A stretch of 55,716 nt of DNA from Bacteroidia bacterium (GCA_026391295.1 JAPLDS010000025.1:1-55716); one strand, 5' to 3'. Positions 8,401 through 16,963 are shown, numbered from the stretch's first letter. Numbers and translations are program-made. The notes: generated by a model not told the origin, from the sequence alone.

Positions 8401-9546
8401 GAAAATTTGACAGTTATTATCTGCATTGAGTTTTGCGTTAGCAAACTCAAGGGTATTAAATATTGTAATTTCCAAATTAGGCAATTGTAATTCTTCCCCA
8501 TTTTCGTTTTGCAATATTGATAAATGCTTTATCTGTAATAGCAAATCATCAATTGCAATTTTGCCACAAGGAATATCTCTTTCTATGATTGCAATATTTA
8601 GAGTTTTAGCATTAATAAAAGTCTCTCCATTTTTATTCTTTATACCACTTTTGAGGGCTTTTAAAAATGCTTTTTGCACTCTTGATATTCCGAACGGGGA
8701 AAGATATAATTGCAAATAATCCATACCAATTTCATCATAAAACAGTGGCTTTTCAATGTTTTGTTTGAAAGTTCGAATATAGGGATGTTGAAAATAAGCA
8801 CTTATTTTGTTTTTTTGAATTTCAGTCAAATTATTTACTTCATTTGTCCAAATTCTAATTGTGTCAAAATTATTTTGGTCTGCAAAAAAATCTCTTCTTT
8901 GGTCTTTTATCGATTGTGCTGGTTCTTTATGCTGTTGCCCATCAATTTCAATTACAACCCCGTTTCTAAAGCCCTCAGATTTTGGAAGTTGAATCAAAAA
9001 ATCAATATTTTGGTGCATGAATAAATCTTCTGCTTGACTTCCAACAACAGATGCCATCGTTCTTTGAAGTTGCAAGAGTTGATTTGTGTTATCTCCGAAA
9101 CGCAAAATTGAATTTATGAAAAAATCTTTTTCATATTGACTGCCTCCGTGTTCTTCCCAATTGTTGTATGTGTTTTCAGAGTTTAATTCTTGCGTTCTAC
9201 TGTCGGCAATTACCAAGCACTTTAAAAAATCAGTAGAAGCGGATTTTTTTAAGTCAAAAGAAATAGTTCCGATTTCATTTGTTTTTTCAGAAGTCAAATT
9301 GAATATACGTTCAAATTCTCTTTCTATAAATATGCTCGAAATTGTCGGAAGTCCTCTTGAAATTTGATTGTCAAGAACCGACAATATGGGATGTTCAGAT
9401 TCATTGTCAGAATTGTTAATCGTTGGATTTTGACAATAAAATTTGGATAAGTTCGTCGCTATTTCAAACCAATAGTTTTTGTCAACAGAGTTTTCAATGT
9501 TTTTTGCAACTCCTTGTAAAATATGTCCTGCGAAAAATTCTGTCAT
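5410..9546 (-). CDS. RecQ-like helicase fused to DUF559/Vsr-like PD-(D/E)XK nuclease (1378 aa)
   Basis: The middle is a RecQ-type superfamily 2 helicase. A FREGQIEIL Q-motif-like segment (468-476) precedes Walker A LLPTGAGKS (488-496), the DEAH box (594-597), motif III TGTAS (636-640), a VATKAFGMGIDKPNIRF block (799-815) and motif VI QEAGRAGRDR (830-839). Ahead of it, residues 180-235 read IDFLIQLP, then VIEIDGQQH (198-206), then QRRDFF and IRIWTNEV. This is the D...ExDGxxH...RD pattern of DUF559/Vsr-type endonucleases, with D182, E200 and D202 as candidate metal ligands. Residues 860-1378 match nothing I recognise. RecQ itself is about 600 aa, so this is a dedicated large enzyme, likely acting on foreign DNA. 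It is the first gene after the recombinase. Confidence 0.85.
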   Translation of the reverse strand: MTEFFAGHILQGVAKNIENSVDKNYWFEIATNLSKFYCQNPTINNSDNESEHPILSVLDNQISRGLPTISSIFIEREFERIFNLTSEKTNEIGTISFDLKKSASTDFLKCLVIADSRTQELNSENTYNNWEEHGGSQYEKDFFINSILRFGDNTNQLLQLQRTMASVVGSQAEDLFMHQNIDFLIQLPKSEGFRNGVVIEIDGQQHKEPAQSIKDQRRDFFADQNNFDTIRIWTNEVNNLTEIQKNKISAYFQHPYIRTFKQNIEKPLFYDEIGMDYLQLYLSPFGISRVQKAFLKALKSGIKNKNGETFINAKTLNIAIIERDIPCGKIAIDDLLLQIKHLSILQNENGEELQLPNLEITIFNTLEFANAKLNADNNCQIFNANSDFRNYDLVIDISILNYSTFLNRPTQSLVQNTIVIRSIHHTEYTRTFNFHKFIKYENAPENKEDDRTESLNFFLQSFFRKTSFREGQIEILSKALQKRNPIALLPTGAGKSLTYQVASLLQAGLIIVVDPIKALMKDQNENLKNVFIDATTYINSTLSAKEKEANTNKFVNGNCLFAFVSPERFVINDFRTKIGSVRANSRNFAFCVIDEAHCVSEWGHDFRTAYLKLGDNSRIFCFSGHNGENIPTLGLTGTASFDVLSDVQREVGLQNNSDIIRPEKLERKELKFKIKNITAINIGAGNNFWTIYNSVFEAKKQGLLNILQNDLISEPHLRECNAISFSDFIKYQGNNSNCGIIFCPYSGTGNFGVQHIATYLRQQFPDVAHLIGEYYGSGDSASLEQVQDDFKSNKITLLVATKAFGMGIDKPNIRFTLHITHPISIEGFYQEAGRAGRDRKNAVCYILHCNNLLVPNSKGKMVSVARNIQDTFLFNSFKGGDYEKSITVELLDRITFPHTSNKDQTQDDVFSNLGKEIKLSKPWPSEFPTRIYISGAEFGQKYGFIFISNLQISTQGNNMCSDIEALNLLNTITKFVKNNNPKNLSLIDWLQNVNITPEKQGVEFIISKIPINQTNVITIGLENNGVQQVLEYLNQYFNPLFDYSLVKNSTNYCQSDNDFIINLETNYRRTYGNVITFSAQQTNDLKVLFKQVRQEQDTFKIIYRLSILGVVKDYTIDYGAKSINAICQNQTAEEIYQNLYTHFRRYYPENYVTSLMQNARNGSERTALRNSINTLIDFTYDNVFSKRETALNNMTDTIEKAISETIKATNLGKSKQEAENIGNAMFLQTVNDYFDSRFVDEIRDVTEFGSKLDFSVFEYFSNKAINNDQLRQLENSARRSLESYNKNPVISLLQYYSATMINNTDNSALLSRTKDIYIIDNGFPLEEFDKILNQVENCIKEKDVNSLANHHKNIQSVLSKQVLNHFVTINKKILKEYV

Positions 9547-9697
9547 TTATTTTATTTTGAATTCATGTTGTGTAGTATGTCTCTTGGAATAACCGATAAC
9601 TCGTTTATAGGTCTGTTGAAGTCAGTTGTATGCACCATATTTAGGGTGAATAGGCCTGTAAAGGTGTCATTCTTATTTTAAGGGTGAAAGTAGTGAT
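9547..9697 (-). other. attI-like junction between recombinase and first cassette
   Basis: The motif aaccgataac (9591-9600) is the exact complement of the outer arm of the attC-like palindrome at 5020-5029, marking a plausible cassette boundary (minus strand GTT at 9600-9598). Between it and the recombinase stop are two direct copies of agggtgaa (9643-9650 and 9681-9688), spaced 38 bp apart. They resemble the accessory integrase-binding direct repeats of attI sites. The helicase start lies 45 bp beyond the boundary. The interpretation depends on the recombinase acting on this site. Confidence 0.4.
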
Positions 9698-10654
9698 TTA
9701 TTTGTACAAATCATCAAACGGAGACCTGATCTTCTGTATACTCTTCTCCGTTACATGCGTGTATATTTCGGTCGTCTTGCTGCTTCTGTGACCTAATAAT
9801 TCCTGAATATACCTTAAATCCGTACCCGACTCTAATAAATGGGTGGCATACGAATGCCGAAGCCAATGTAACGTTACCGGCTTAGATATCCTCGCCTTCC
9901 GAAGCGCTATCTTTAAAACACTCTGGATGCTTTTTTCACTATACTGCTCACCCGGATACTGCCCCTCAAATAACCAAACCCTAGGCCGGTAATACCGATA
10001 GTATTCCCTCAAAAGCTCAATTAGATTGTCGGAAATAGGCACCACCCGGTCTTTTCTCCCCTTCCCATTAATTATTAATAATAAATGTCGCTTAGAATCG
10101 ATGTGGACTGGCCTTAAATTTAATAGCTCACCTCGTCTCAACCCACAAGCATAGATTACTGTTAACATCATCCGATGCTTCATGTTTGTTGAGACCTTTA
10201 AAATTAGTCCAACTTCCTCCTTGCTCAGCACGTTCGGTAGCTTGTGCTCATGACGTGGACGATCTAAATGCTCGGTTATCAATAAGGACCCTCGGATAGT
10301 TTTGAAAAATAACTTTGCTGCATTTATTGCCTGGTTCTGGTACGAAAAACTTAGATTCCGAGGAATCATGTATGAATTAACAAATTGCCGCATGTCATTA
10401 TTCGTCGCTTCTGAACTAGTCTTTGGCTTGATAAACCTAAGAAATATTGTGATCGCCATGATATACGTCTTCACCGTAGAGTCACTATATCGCTTTTGCT
10501 CCATCCATTGCTTAAATGTTGCGATTTCCTCAATAGTGTCAAAATCTAATGAGGGCAAGGAATGTCTAACTGCTTGGTTTTTGGGTTCTTCATTTGATGA
10601 AGAATCAAGCATCGTATTAACCAATTCTTTTGACTTGATTCTCAGAGTTGCCAT
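9698..10654 (-). CDS. Tyrosine recombinase/integrase (XerC/IntI-like)
   Basis: The protein has 318 residues. A SAM-like core-binding domain (about 40-125) is followed by a catalytic domain with the full active site: R173 in GLRRGE, K198 in GKGRKD, H263-x-x-R266 in HWLRHS, H289 in LLGH and nucleophile Y298 in IYTHV. The ending VTEKSIQKIRSPFDDL resembles the IntI C-terminus (RSPLDAL). The extra helix that defines true IntI proteins, between the lysine strand and HxxR, is absent. It lies just upstream of the cassette boundary and is transcribed towards the cassettes, as in reverse integrons. It may be an unusual integron integrase or an ordinary Bacteroidetes island integrase. Confidence 0.92.
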   Translation of the reverse strand: MATLRIKSKELVNTMLDSSSNEEPKNQAVRHSLPSLDFDTIEEIATFKQWMEQKRYSDSTVKTYIMAITIFLRFIKPKTSSEATNNDMRQFVNSYMIPRNLSFSYQNQAINAAKLFFKTIRGSLLITEHLDRPRHEHKLPNVLSKEEVGLILKVSTNMKHRMMLTVIYACGLRRGELLNLRPVHIDSKRHLLLIINGKGRKDRVVPISDNLIELLREYYRYYRPRVWLFEGQYPGEQYSEKSIQSVLKIALRKARISKPVTLHWLRHSYATHLLESGTDLRYIQELLGHRSSKTTEIYTHVTEKSIQKIRSPFDDLYK

Positions 10655-11038
10655 CTATTGAAAGTTGAATTCTTGTGACCTACTCACTGAGCGGCGAACC
10701 TGATCTCAGTTAAAAATCTGTACAATAGCTAGTTGCTTAAATCTTGTTGGGCAATTGATTCCGTTGTGCTTCGACTTTTATTGTTGAGGTTTTAGTCCCT
10801 TGATTAGCTGATTACTTAAACCAATTAAATATACCACTTTAAAAACTCGAAATTCTCAAATAATAGCAAAATGATTAAATAGATGTCGAATTGACTGAAA
10901 AAAATCAAAATTGCTTACGAATTTATTTTGTGTTCAGAATATTATTCTTAATTTTGTCGTCAAGTTTAGAATTAACACACACAAAAAGCGTTGTGATTGA
11001 ACAAAATAAACTTGATTATCGTTATCTGTTAAAAAAGA
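10655..11038. other. Intergenic region between recombinase and amino-acid operon
   Basis: This is A+T-rich and has no open frame of interest. It should contain the divergent promoters for the recombinase (minus) and the branched-chain amino-acid operon (plus, start of leader at 11039). I see no convincing TAnnTTTG box at a useful distance. It may also hold the right end of the island, but no direct repeat of the recombinase-side sequence is apparent. Confidence 0.5.
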
Positions 11039-11104
11039 ATGAAAAACATACTTTCACATAACCTTCTACTCGTGGTCATCCTAATTCTCGTCTATCTCGG
11101 CTGA
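11039..11104 (+). CDS. Branched-chain amino-acid leader peptide (21 aa)
   Basis: ATG at 11039 opens a 21-codon frame ending TGA at 11102-11104. Thirteen residues are Leu, Ile or Val, and codons 9-18 (LLLVVILILV) are ten in a row. It lies 87 bp upstream of ilvD and is followed by an alternative RNA fold and a terminator, the classic arrangement of ilv/leu attenuators. Ribosome stalling on the run when charged Leu, Val or Ile tRNA is scarce would set the choice of RNA fold. The peptide itself probably has no other job. Confidence 0.85.
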   Translation: MKNILSHNLLLVVILILVYLG

Positions 11105-11172
11105 GGAAGGTTTACTATTTGTATGATGAAACATATAAAAGCCTTTCTCAAAACCGAGAAAGGCTTTTTTTT
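11061..11172 (+). promoter_or_regulatory. Transcription attenuator of the ilv-leu operon
   Basis: Four pairing segments are visible. Segment 1 (11061-11067, ACCTTCT, leader codons 8-10) pairs with segment 2 (11105-11111, GGAAGGT). Segment 2 region (11103-11110, GAGGAAGG, overlapping the leader stop codon) pairs with segment 3 (11142-11149, CCTTTCTC) with one G-U. Segment 3 also pairs with segment 4 (11156-11164), forming the terminator. A ribosome stalled in the Leu/Val/Ile run (11063-11092) would cover segment 1 and allow 2:3 antitermination. A ribosome at the stop codon would cover segment 2 and allow 3:4 termination. This predicts induction under branched-chain amino-acid starvation. Confidence 0.8.
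11141..11172 (+). terminator. Attenuator terminator hairpin
   Basis: The stem GCCTTTCTC (11141-11149) pairs with GAGAAAGGC (11156-11164) across the loop AAAACC. Eight T follow (11165-11172), and A residues upstream can extend the stem. It ends 19 nt before the ilvD ATG, so it controls the operon rather than ending one. Confidence 0.88.
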
Positions 11173-11191
11173 AAATTGAAATTTTAAGACT

Positions 11192-13010
11192 ATGAAGTTT
11201 AATCTTAGAAGCGAAACAACAACAATGGGCCGTCGAATGGCTGGGGCTCGTAGCCTCTGGAGAGCTAACGGAATGAAAGAAGAACATTTCGGGAAACCTC
11301 TGATCGCCATCGTTAACTCCTTTACGCAATTTGTACCCGGTCATGCCCATTTGCATGAGATCGGACAAATGGTGAAGGGTCTAATCGAGAAAGAGGGTTG
11401 CTTTGCAGCAGAATTTAATACCATCGCCATCGACGACGGTATCGCCATGGGTCACGATGGGATGTTATACTCGCTGCCATCACGCGACCTGATCGCCGAT
11501 AGCGTCGAATATATGATCAATGGTCATAAAGCCGATGCGATGATCTGCATCTCGAACTGCGACAAGATAACTCCGGGCATGCTGATGGCTGCCATGCGAC
11601 TCAATATCCCTTGTATCTTCGTCTCGGGTGGTCCAATGGAAGCTGGCGTAGTCGATGGTAAAAAATACGACCTTGTCGATGCAATGGTGATGGCTGCCGA
11701 TCCTTCGGTAGACGAAAAATTGCTTCTTCAAGTCGAACAAGATGCTTGTCCAACCTGTGGCTCATGCTCTGGAATGTTCACCGCTAACTCGATGAACTGC
11801 CTTACTGAAGCGTTAGGCCTTTCACTTCCCGGTAACGGAACTGTTGTGGCTACTCAAACTTTTCGAAAAAGCGGCTAAACGCTTAATCGAGATCACGGTT
11901 GACTATTATAAAAATGGGAACGAAAGTGTGTTGCCTCGTGCAATCGCTTCTCGCGCTGCATTTATGAACTCCATGACACTTGATATTGCCATGGGTGGTT
12001 CAACCAATACGGTGTTGCATATGTTGGCTGTTGCTCATGAAGCGGGTGTCGACTTTACCATGAAAGATATTGATAACTTATCGAGAAGAGTTCCTTGTAT
12101 CTGCAAGGTAGCTCCTAGCGCTCACTACCATATTCAAGATGTCAATCGCGCTGGCGGTATCATGGGTATCTTAGGTGAACTCGAAAGAGGTGGGCTACTT
12201 GATACTTCGGTGTCGCGTGTGACTGAAGGGACTCTTGGTGAGGCTATTAAAGCTTGGGATCTTCTTCGCTCTACCGCAGTGGATGATGCTAAAAATGTAT
12301 ATGGTTCGGCCCCTGGAAATATTGGTCGGAATTTAGTGATGGGTTCTCAAAATGCAATTTTTGCTGAGTTTGACCTTGATCGTGAGAAAGGGTGTATCCG
12401 TAGTGTGGAGAATGCCTATACCAAAGAGGGTGGTCTTGCTATTCTTTATGGCAATATTGCCCGTAAAGGGTGCATTGTTAAAACGGCAGGTGTCGATCCT
12501 TCGGTATTTCAGTTTAGTGGCGTAGCACGAGTTTACGAGTCGCAAGATGATGCCTGTGAAGGGATCCTTAAACGCCAAGTTAAAGCTGGAGAGGTAGTGA
12601 TCATCCGTTACGAAGGTCCGAAAGGTGGGCCAGGAATGCAGGAGATGCTTTATCCAACTTCTTATCTTAAAGCTTCTAAGCTTGATAAGGTGTGCGCGTT
12701 ACTGACCGACGGACGATTCTCTGGAGGTACTTCAGGGTTGTCAATTGGTCACGTGTCTCCTGAAGCAGCAGCTGGAGGAGAGATTGCACTAGTTCAAGAT
12801 GGCGATCGTATTGATATTGATATTTCACAACGTAAAATAGAATTAATTATCTCAGATCAAGAGCTGGAAGCACGTAAGAAAGCAGAAGAGGCGAGAGGTA
12901 AGATGGCTTATCAGCCTGCAAATAGAAATAGAATAATCAGCAAAGCCTTAAAAGCTTATGCTAGCCTTGTTGCTTCGGCAGATATGGGTGCAGTACGTAT
13001 TATAGACTAA
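11192..13010 (+). pseudogene. ilvD: Dihydroxy-acid dehydratase, broken by a frameshift
   Basis: IlvD dehydrates 2,3-dihydroxy-3-methyl(iso)valerate in valine, isoleucine and leucine synthesis. The first frame (11192-11878) runs from [20 protein letters not shown] through the Fe-S motifs [12 protein letters not shown] and [17 protein letters not shown] to [10 protein letters not shown], then meets a stop. The second frame resumes at 11859 with [17 protein letters not shown] and continues to the normal C-terminus, including [22 protein letters not shown]. Family members have six residues (pattern HANRKA) between GTVVAT and LFEKA; here only four nucleotides remain (11855-11858), implying a 14-nt deletion. 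Without it the protein would be about 611 aa, the usual length. It is either a true null in an otherwise intact operon or a sequence or assembly error. Confidence 0.9.
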
Positions 13011-13025
13011 ATAATTTCAGAAGAT

Positions 13026-14753
13026 ATGACAACAAGTGCAAACGACAAAACAACAGAGATAACTGGTTCAGAAGCGGTAATTCGTTCGCTGATCGCTGAA
13101 GGTGTAGACCTAGTTTGGGGCTATCCTGGAGGTGCGATCATGCCAATATATGATGCTTTATTTGATTATCAAGATCAGCTTCGACACGTGCTTACGCGTC
13201 ATGAGCAAGGTGCTATTCATGCCGCACAAGGGTATGCTCGTGTAACTGGCAAAGTGGGTGTATGTATGGCGACTTCTGGTCCAGGTGCAACAAACCTAGT
13301 AACCGGTATTGCTGATGCCTTGATTGATTCAACACCATTGGTTTGTATCACAGGACAGGTAATCTCAAGCTTATTGGGAACCGATGCGTTTCAAGAGTCT
13401 GATGTGATCGGTATTACTATGCCAATTACGAAGTGGAATTATCAAGTTACCTGTGCCGAAGAGATTCCTGAAGCCATTGCTAAGGCATTTCATATTGCAT
13501 CAACTGGACGACCAGGCCCAGTGCTTTTAGATATCACTAAAGATGCTCAGTTTTCAAAACTGAACTATTCTTACCAGAAATGTACCAAGATTCGTTCGTA
13601 TGTTCCTGAATATCCAGCCGACAAGATTGCCATTGCAAAGGCTGCTCAGTTGATCAACCAAGCGAAGAAACCTTTCTTGCTTTATGGTCAAGGTGTAATG
13701 CTTTCAAGCGGCGAGCAAGAATTGATAAAGTTCTTGGAGAAATCTGGTATTCCAGCCGCTGGAACATTATTAGGTTTGTCAGCTATTCCAACCGATCATC
13801 CCAACAATATGGGTATGTTGGGAATGCATGGAAACTATGGTCCGAATATTAAGACCAATGCTTGCGATGTATTGATTGCTGTCGGTATGCGTTTCGATGA
13901 CCGTGTAACGGGTAATACTCAGACTTATGCTAAACAGGCTAAGATCATTCATATTGAGATCGATCCAGCCGAAATAGATAAAAATATTAAAACCGATGTG
14001 GCTGTCATTGGTGATGCTAAGCATACGTTAGCTCTCCTTTATGATCTAGTCGAGAAGAAGCAATATCCAGAGTGGCTTGCTGAATTCAAGGCAGCTGATG
14101 AGATAGAAAACAGAAAAGTTGTGAATGCCGAATTAATGCCAACAAAGCCTGGTTTAACTATGGCTGAAGTTGTTCGCATGACTGCTGATATTACCAAGGA
14201 TAATGCAATTGTCATTACCGATGTAGGTCAAAATCAAATGGCTGCTGCTCGTTATTCTAAGTTTGTGGGTTCTCGCTCTTGGGTGACCTCTGGAGGTCTA
14301 GGAACGATGGGTTTTGGTCTTCCTGCAGCGATGGGTGCGGCGATGGGTGCACCTGACCGCGATATTGTTATCTTTACCGGCGATGGTGGAATGCAAATGA
14401 CCATTCAAGAATTGGGTACAATTGCTCAAGAAAATTTAGCTGTTAAAACAGTTGTTTTGAACAACCATTTCTTGGGAATGGTTCGTCAATGGCAAGAGCT
14501 GTTTTTCGAAAAAAGATATTCGTTTACAGAGATCTTAAGTCCTGATTTTGTTAAGGTTGCAGATGCTTATGGTATCCCTGGAGCGGTGGTTCATACCCGC
14601 GAGGAACTTGAGCCTGCCATGAGGAAGATGATCGCTCATAAAGGACCATACCTACTTGAGGTAATGATCGAGAAAGAGGATAATATCTTCCCGATGGTAC
14701 CTGCAGGAAAATCAGTTGCAGAGATCATTTTAAGCTCTGATGAGTTGAAATAA
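13026..14753 (+). CDS. ilvB: Acetolactate synthase large subunit
   Basis: The 575-aa ThDP enzyme forms acetolactate or acetohydroxybutyrate, the first common step of valine/leucine and isoleucine synthesis. It has the N-terminal pyrimidine-binding domain with the catalytic Glu in [17 protein letters not shown] (about residue 60). The central domain contains GMHGNYGPN, and the ThDP-binding [15 protein letters not shown]...VVLNN motif is near 455-485. Length and motifs are complete. It starts 15 bp after ilvD and is followed by its regulatory subunit. Confidence 0.96.
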   Translation: MTTSANDKTTEITGSEAVIRSLIAEGVDLVWGYPGGAIMPIYDALFDYQDQLRHVLTRHEQGAIHAAQGYARVTGKVGVCMATSGPGATNLVTGIADALIDSTPLVCITGQVISSLLGTDAFQESDVIGITMPITKWNYQVTCAEEIPEAIAKAFHIASTGRPGPVLLDITKDAQFSKLNYSYQKCTKIRSYVPEYPADKIAIAKAAQLINQAKKPFLLYGQGVMLSSGEQELIKFLEKSGIPAAGTLLGLSAIPTDHPNNMGMLGMHGNYGPNIKTNACDVLIAVGMRFDDRVTGNTQTYAKQAKIIHIEIDPAEIDKNIKTDVAVIGDAKHTLALLYDLVEKKQYPEWLAEFKAADEIENRKVVNAELMPTKPGLTMAEVVRMTADITKDNAIVITDVGQNQMAAARYSKFVGSRSWVTSGGLGTMGFGLPAAMGAAMGAPDRDIVIFTGDGGMQMTIQELGTIAQENLAVKTVVLNNHFLGMVRQWQELFFEKRYSFTEILSPDFVKVADAYGIPGAVVHTREELEPAMRKMIAHKGPYLLEVMIEKEDNIFPMVPAGKSVAEIILSSDELK

Positions 14754-14790
14754 GTGTTTTCGAATCAGGAATAACTAAAAAAATAGTACG

Positions 14791-15348
14791 ATGAAACAAG
14801 AATATATCATAACAGCCTATAGTGAAAACCATATTGGTTTGCTTAATCGGATTACCATTATCTTTACACGTCGTAAAGTGAATATTGAGAGTCTTACGGT
14901 GTCAGAATCGGCACTTAAAGGGATCAGTAAATTTACGATCGTTGTCAATGAAACAACCGATAAGGTCATTAATATTGTGAAGCAAATCGACAAGCAGATC
15001 GAAGTGTTGAAGGCGTTTTACAACACCAGTGATGAGATGATCTTTCAGGAGATCGCATTGTATAAGGTTTCGACTAGTGCTTTGATGGAAAGTGATCAGA
15101 TTGAGAAACTTATCCGCTCACACAATGCTCGTATTCTAGAGATCACTAAAGAATATACCGTCATTGAAAAGACAGGGCATAAAGAAGAGACGCAAGAGCT
15201 TTTCGAAGGGCTTAACTCATTTGGCGTTTTGCAATTTATCCGTTCAGGAAGAGTTGCAATCACTCGCTCTCCGATCGAACGTTTATCTGAATTCTTAAAG
15301 GAGCGCGACTCGCTTTTCGATTCTATCGAAGCGAAGAAAAATAATTAA
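14791..15348 (+). CDS. ilvN: Acetolactate synthase small (regulatory) subunit
   Basis: The 185-aa protein has an N-terminal ACT domain (residues 4-75: YIITAYSENHIGLLNRITII, RRKVNIESLTVS) and the C-terminal ALS small-subunit domain (VLQFIRSGRVAITR). It binds IlvB and confers valine feedback control in this family. It follows ilvB by 37 bp. Confidence 0.94.
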   Translation: MKQEYIITAYSENHIGLLNRITIIFTRRKVNIESLTVSESALKGISKFTIVVNETTDKVINIVKQIDKQIEVLKAFYNTSDEMIFQEIALYKVSTSALMESDQIEKLIRSHNARILEITKEYTVIEKTGHKEETQELFEGLNSFGVLQFIRSGRVAITRSPIERLSEFLKERDSLFDSIEAKKNN

Positions 15349-15391
15349 ATGACCTATTAGTAGGTTTATAAATAGATTAAAATTAGTAGTT

Positions 15392-16912
15392 ATGGATAAT
15401 AATCGTGTATTTATTTTCGATACCACCTTACGGGACGGCGAGCAGGTTCCAGGTTGTCAGTTGAATACCATCGAGAAGGTTGAAGTGGCAAAGGTCTTGG
15501 AGCAATTGGGCGTTGATGTGATTGAAGCAGGATTCCCAATCTCTAGTCCAGGTGATTTTAAGTCAGTTGTTGAAATTTCAAAGGCTGTAACTTGGCCGGT
15601 GATCTGCGCACTAACTCGTGCAGTAGAGAAAGATATTGATGTAGCTGCTGAATCCCTGAAATATGCCAAACGCGGTCGTATCCATACCGGTATTGGTACA
15701 TCGCCGTATCATATCCAATCGAAATTTAATTCGAATCCCGATGCAATTATTGAGCGTGCTATTGCTGCCGTAAAATATGCGAAGAAATATGTCGAGGATG
15801 TAGAGTTTTACGCTGAAGATGCTGGTCGTTCTGATAATGTGTATTTAGCACGTGTTGTTGAAGCCGTTATTAAAGCTGGAGCTACCGTGATAAATATTCC
15901 AGATACTACTGGTTATTGTTTACCAAGTCAATATGGTGAAAAGATCAAATTCCTAATGGAAAATGTCCCTAATATCCACAAAGCGATCCTCTCGACTCAC
16001 TGTCATAACGATTTAGGTATGGCAACTGCGAACTCTATCGCTGGGGTTATGAATGGAGCTCGTCAGGTGGAGGTAACCATCAATGGTATCGGTGAGCGTG
16101 CAGGAAATACAGCACTCGAAGAGGTTGTGATGATCCTTCGCTCTCATAAAGAGCTTGATTTACATACGAATATCAATTCAAAAAATATTTATAAAACAAG
16201 TCGACTAATCTCAAGTTTGATGAATATGCCCGTGCAGGCTAACAAGGCCATCGTTGGTCGTAATGCTTTTGCACATTCTAGTGGCATTCATCAGGATGGT
16301 GTCTTGAAAAATCGTGAGAACTACGAAATCATCGATCCAGTTGAGGTTGGAATTAGTGAGTCAACGATTGTTTTAACGGCCCGTAGTGGTCGTGCAGCAC
16401 TTAAGCATCGTCTTGAAATATTAGGTGTTAAACTTGAGAAGGAAAAGTTAGAAGAAGTTTATGCAGATTTCTTAGCTTTGGCGGACAAGAAAAAAGACAT
16501 CAAAGAGGATGATTTATTAGTCCTTGTAGGTGATCTTGGCAGGGGTGACCGTCGTATTAAACTTGATTTCCTTCAGGTAGTTACGGGCAAAAATCTTGTT
16601 CCAATGGCTACCGTTAGTCTGGATATCGCCGGAGAGAAATTCTCGGCTACTGAATCAGGAAATGGGCCAATTGACGCCTCTATAAAGGCTGTTAAGAGCA
16701 TCATTCACCGTAAAGTTACTCTGCAGGAGTTTCTAATTCAGGCGATCAACAAGGGTAGTGACGATATTGGGAAGGTGCATATGCAAGTTGAATTTGATGA
16801 CAATATTTTCAACGGATTTGGTGCCAACACCGATATTATTACCGCTTCTGTAGAGGCTTTTATTGATGCGATCAATAAAATTGGAAATGCGGAGAAAGCT
16901 GCTACTAAGTGA
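15392..16912 (+). CDS. leuA: 2-isopropylmalate synthase
   Basis: The 506-aa enzyme condenses acetyl-CoA with 2-ketoisovalerate, the committed leucine step. The HMGL-like TIM barrel begins [16 protein letters not shown] (residues 9-24). Metal ligands are in [15 protein letters not shown], and the active-site segment [16 protein letters not shown] follows. A linker ([14 protein letters not shown]) leads to the C-terminal LeuA allosteric domain (from about 380, [16 protein letters not shown]-type sequence), so leucine inhibition is expected. A paralogue lies three genes downstream. Confidence 0.95.
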   Translation: MDNNRVFIFDTTLRDGEQVPGCQLNTIEKVEVAKVLEQLGVDVIEAGFPISSPGDFKSVVEISKAVTWPVICALTRAVEKDIDVAAESLKYAKRGRIHTGIGTSPYHIQSKFNSNPDAIIERAIAAVKYAKKYVEDVEFYAEDAGRSDNVYLARVVEAVIKAGATVINIPDTTGYCLPSQYGEKIKFLMENVPNIHKAILSTHCHNDLGMATANSIAGVMNGARQVEVTINGIGERAGNTALEEVVMILRSHKELDLHTNINSKNIYKTSRLISSLMNMPVQANKAIVGRNAFAHSSGIHQDGVLKNRENYEIIDPVEVGISESTIVLTARSGRAALKHRLEILGVKLEKEKLEEVYADFLALADKKKDIKEDDLLVLVGDLGRGDRRIKLDFLQVVTGKNLVPMATVSLDIAGEKFSATESGNGPIDASIKAVKSIIHRKVTLQEFLIQAINKGSDDIGKVHMQVEFDDNIFNGFGANTDIITASVEAFIDAINKIGNAEKAATK

Positions 16913-16963
16913 TCAGCTAAGAATTGAAATGACATCTAAATAATAATCTTAATTATATTCATT

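Larger units (their letters stand above)
1..10654 (-). mobile_element. Putative integron-like accessory island (left end beyond window)
   Basis: All genes here lie on the minus strand and none is a core metabolic gene. They comprise a tyrosine recombinase, a helicase-nuclease, membrane coiled-coil proteins and an Hsp70/GrpE/J-like set. The stretch is visibly richer in A+T than the amino-acid operon that follows. An attC-like palindrome (4893-5029) separates two gene sets. A 10-bp motif complementary to its outer arm lies between the helicase start and the recombinase stop (9591-9600). This is the layout of a cassette array with the recombinase oriented in the same direction as the cassette genes. 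The left boundary is not visible, so the extent is an inference. Confidence 0.5.

Noticed and set aside
9698-10654. Canonical integron integrase (intI) call
   Set aside because: The IntI-specific helix insertion is absent. I keep it as an IntI-like tyrosine recombinase.
11092-11368. Minus-strand frames antisense to the ilvD start
   Set aside because: Shadows of the ilvD coding sequence and attenuator, with no family resemblance.
11844-13010. Independent gene starting at 11844
   Set aside because: The start falls inside ilvD, and the product is the C-terminal two thirds of IlvD out of frame with the first part.
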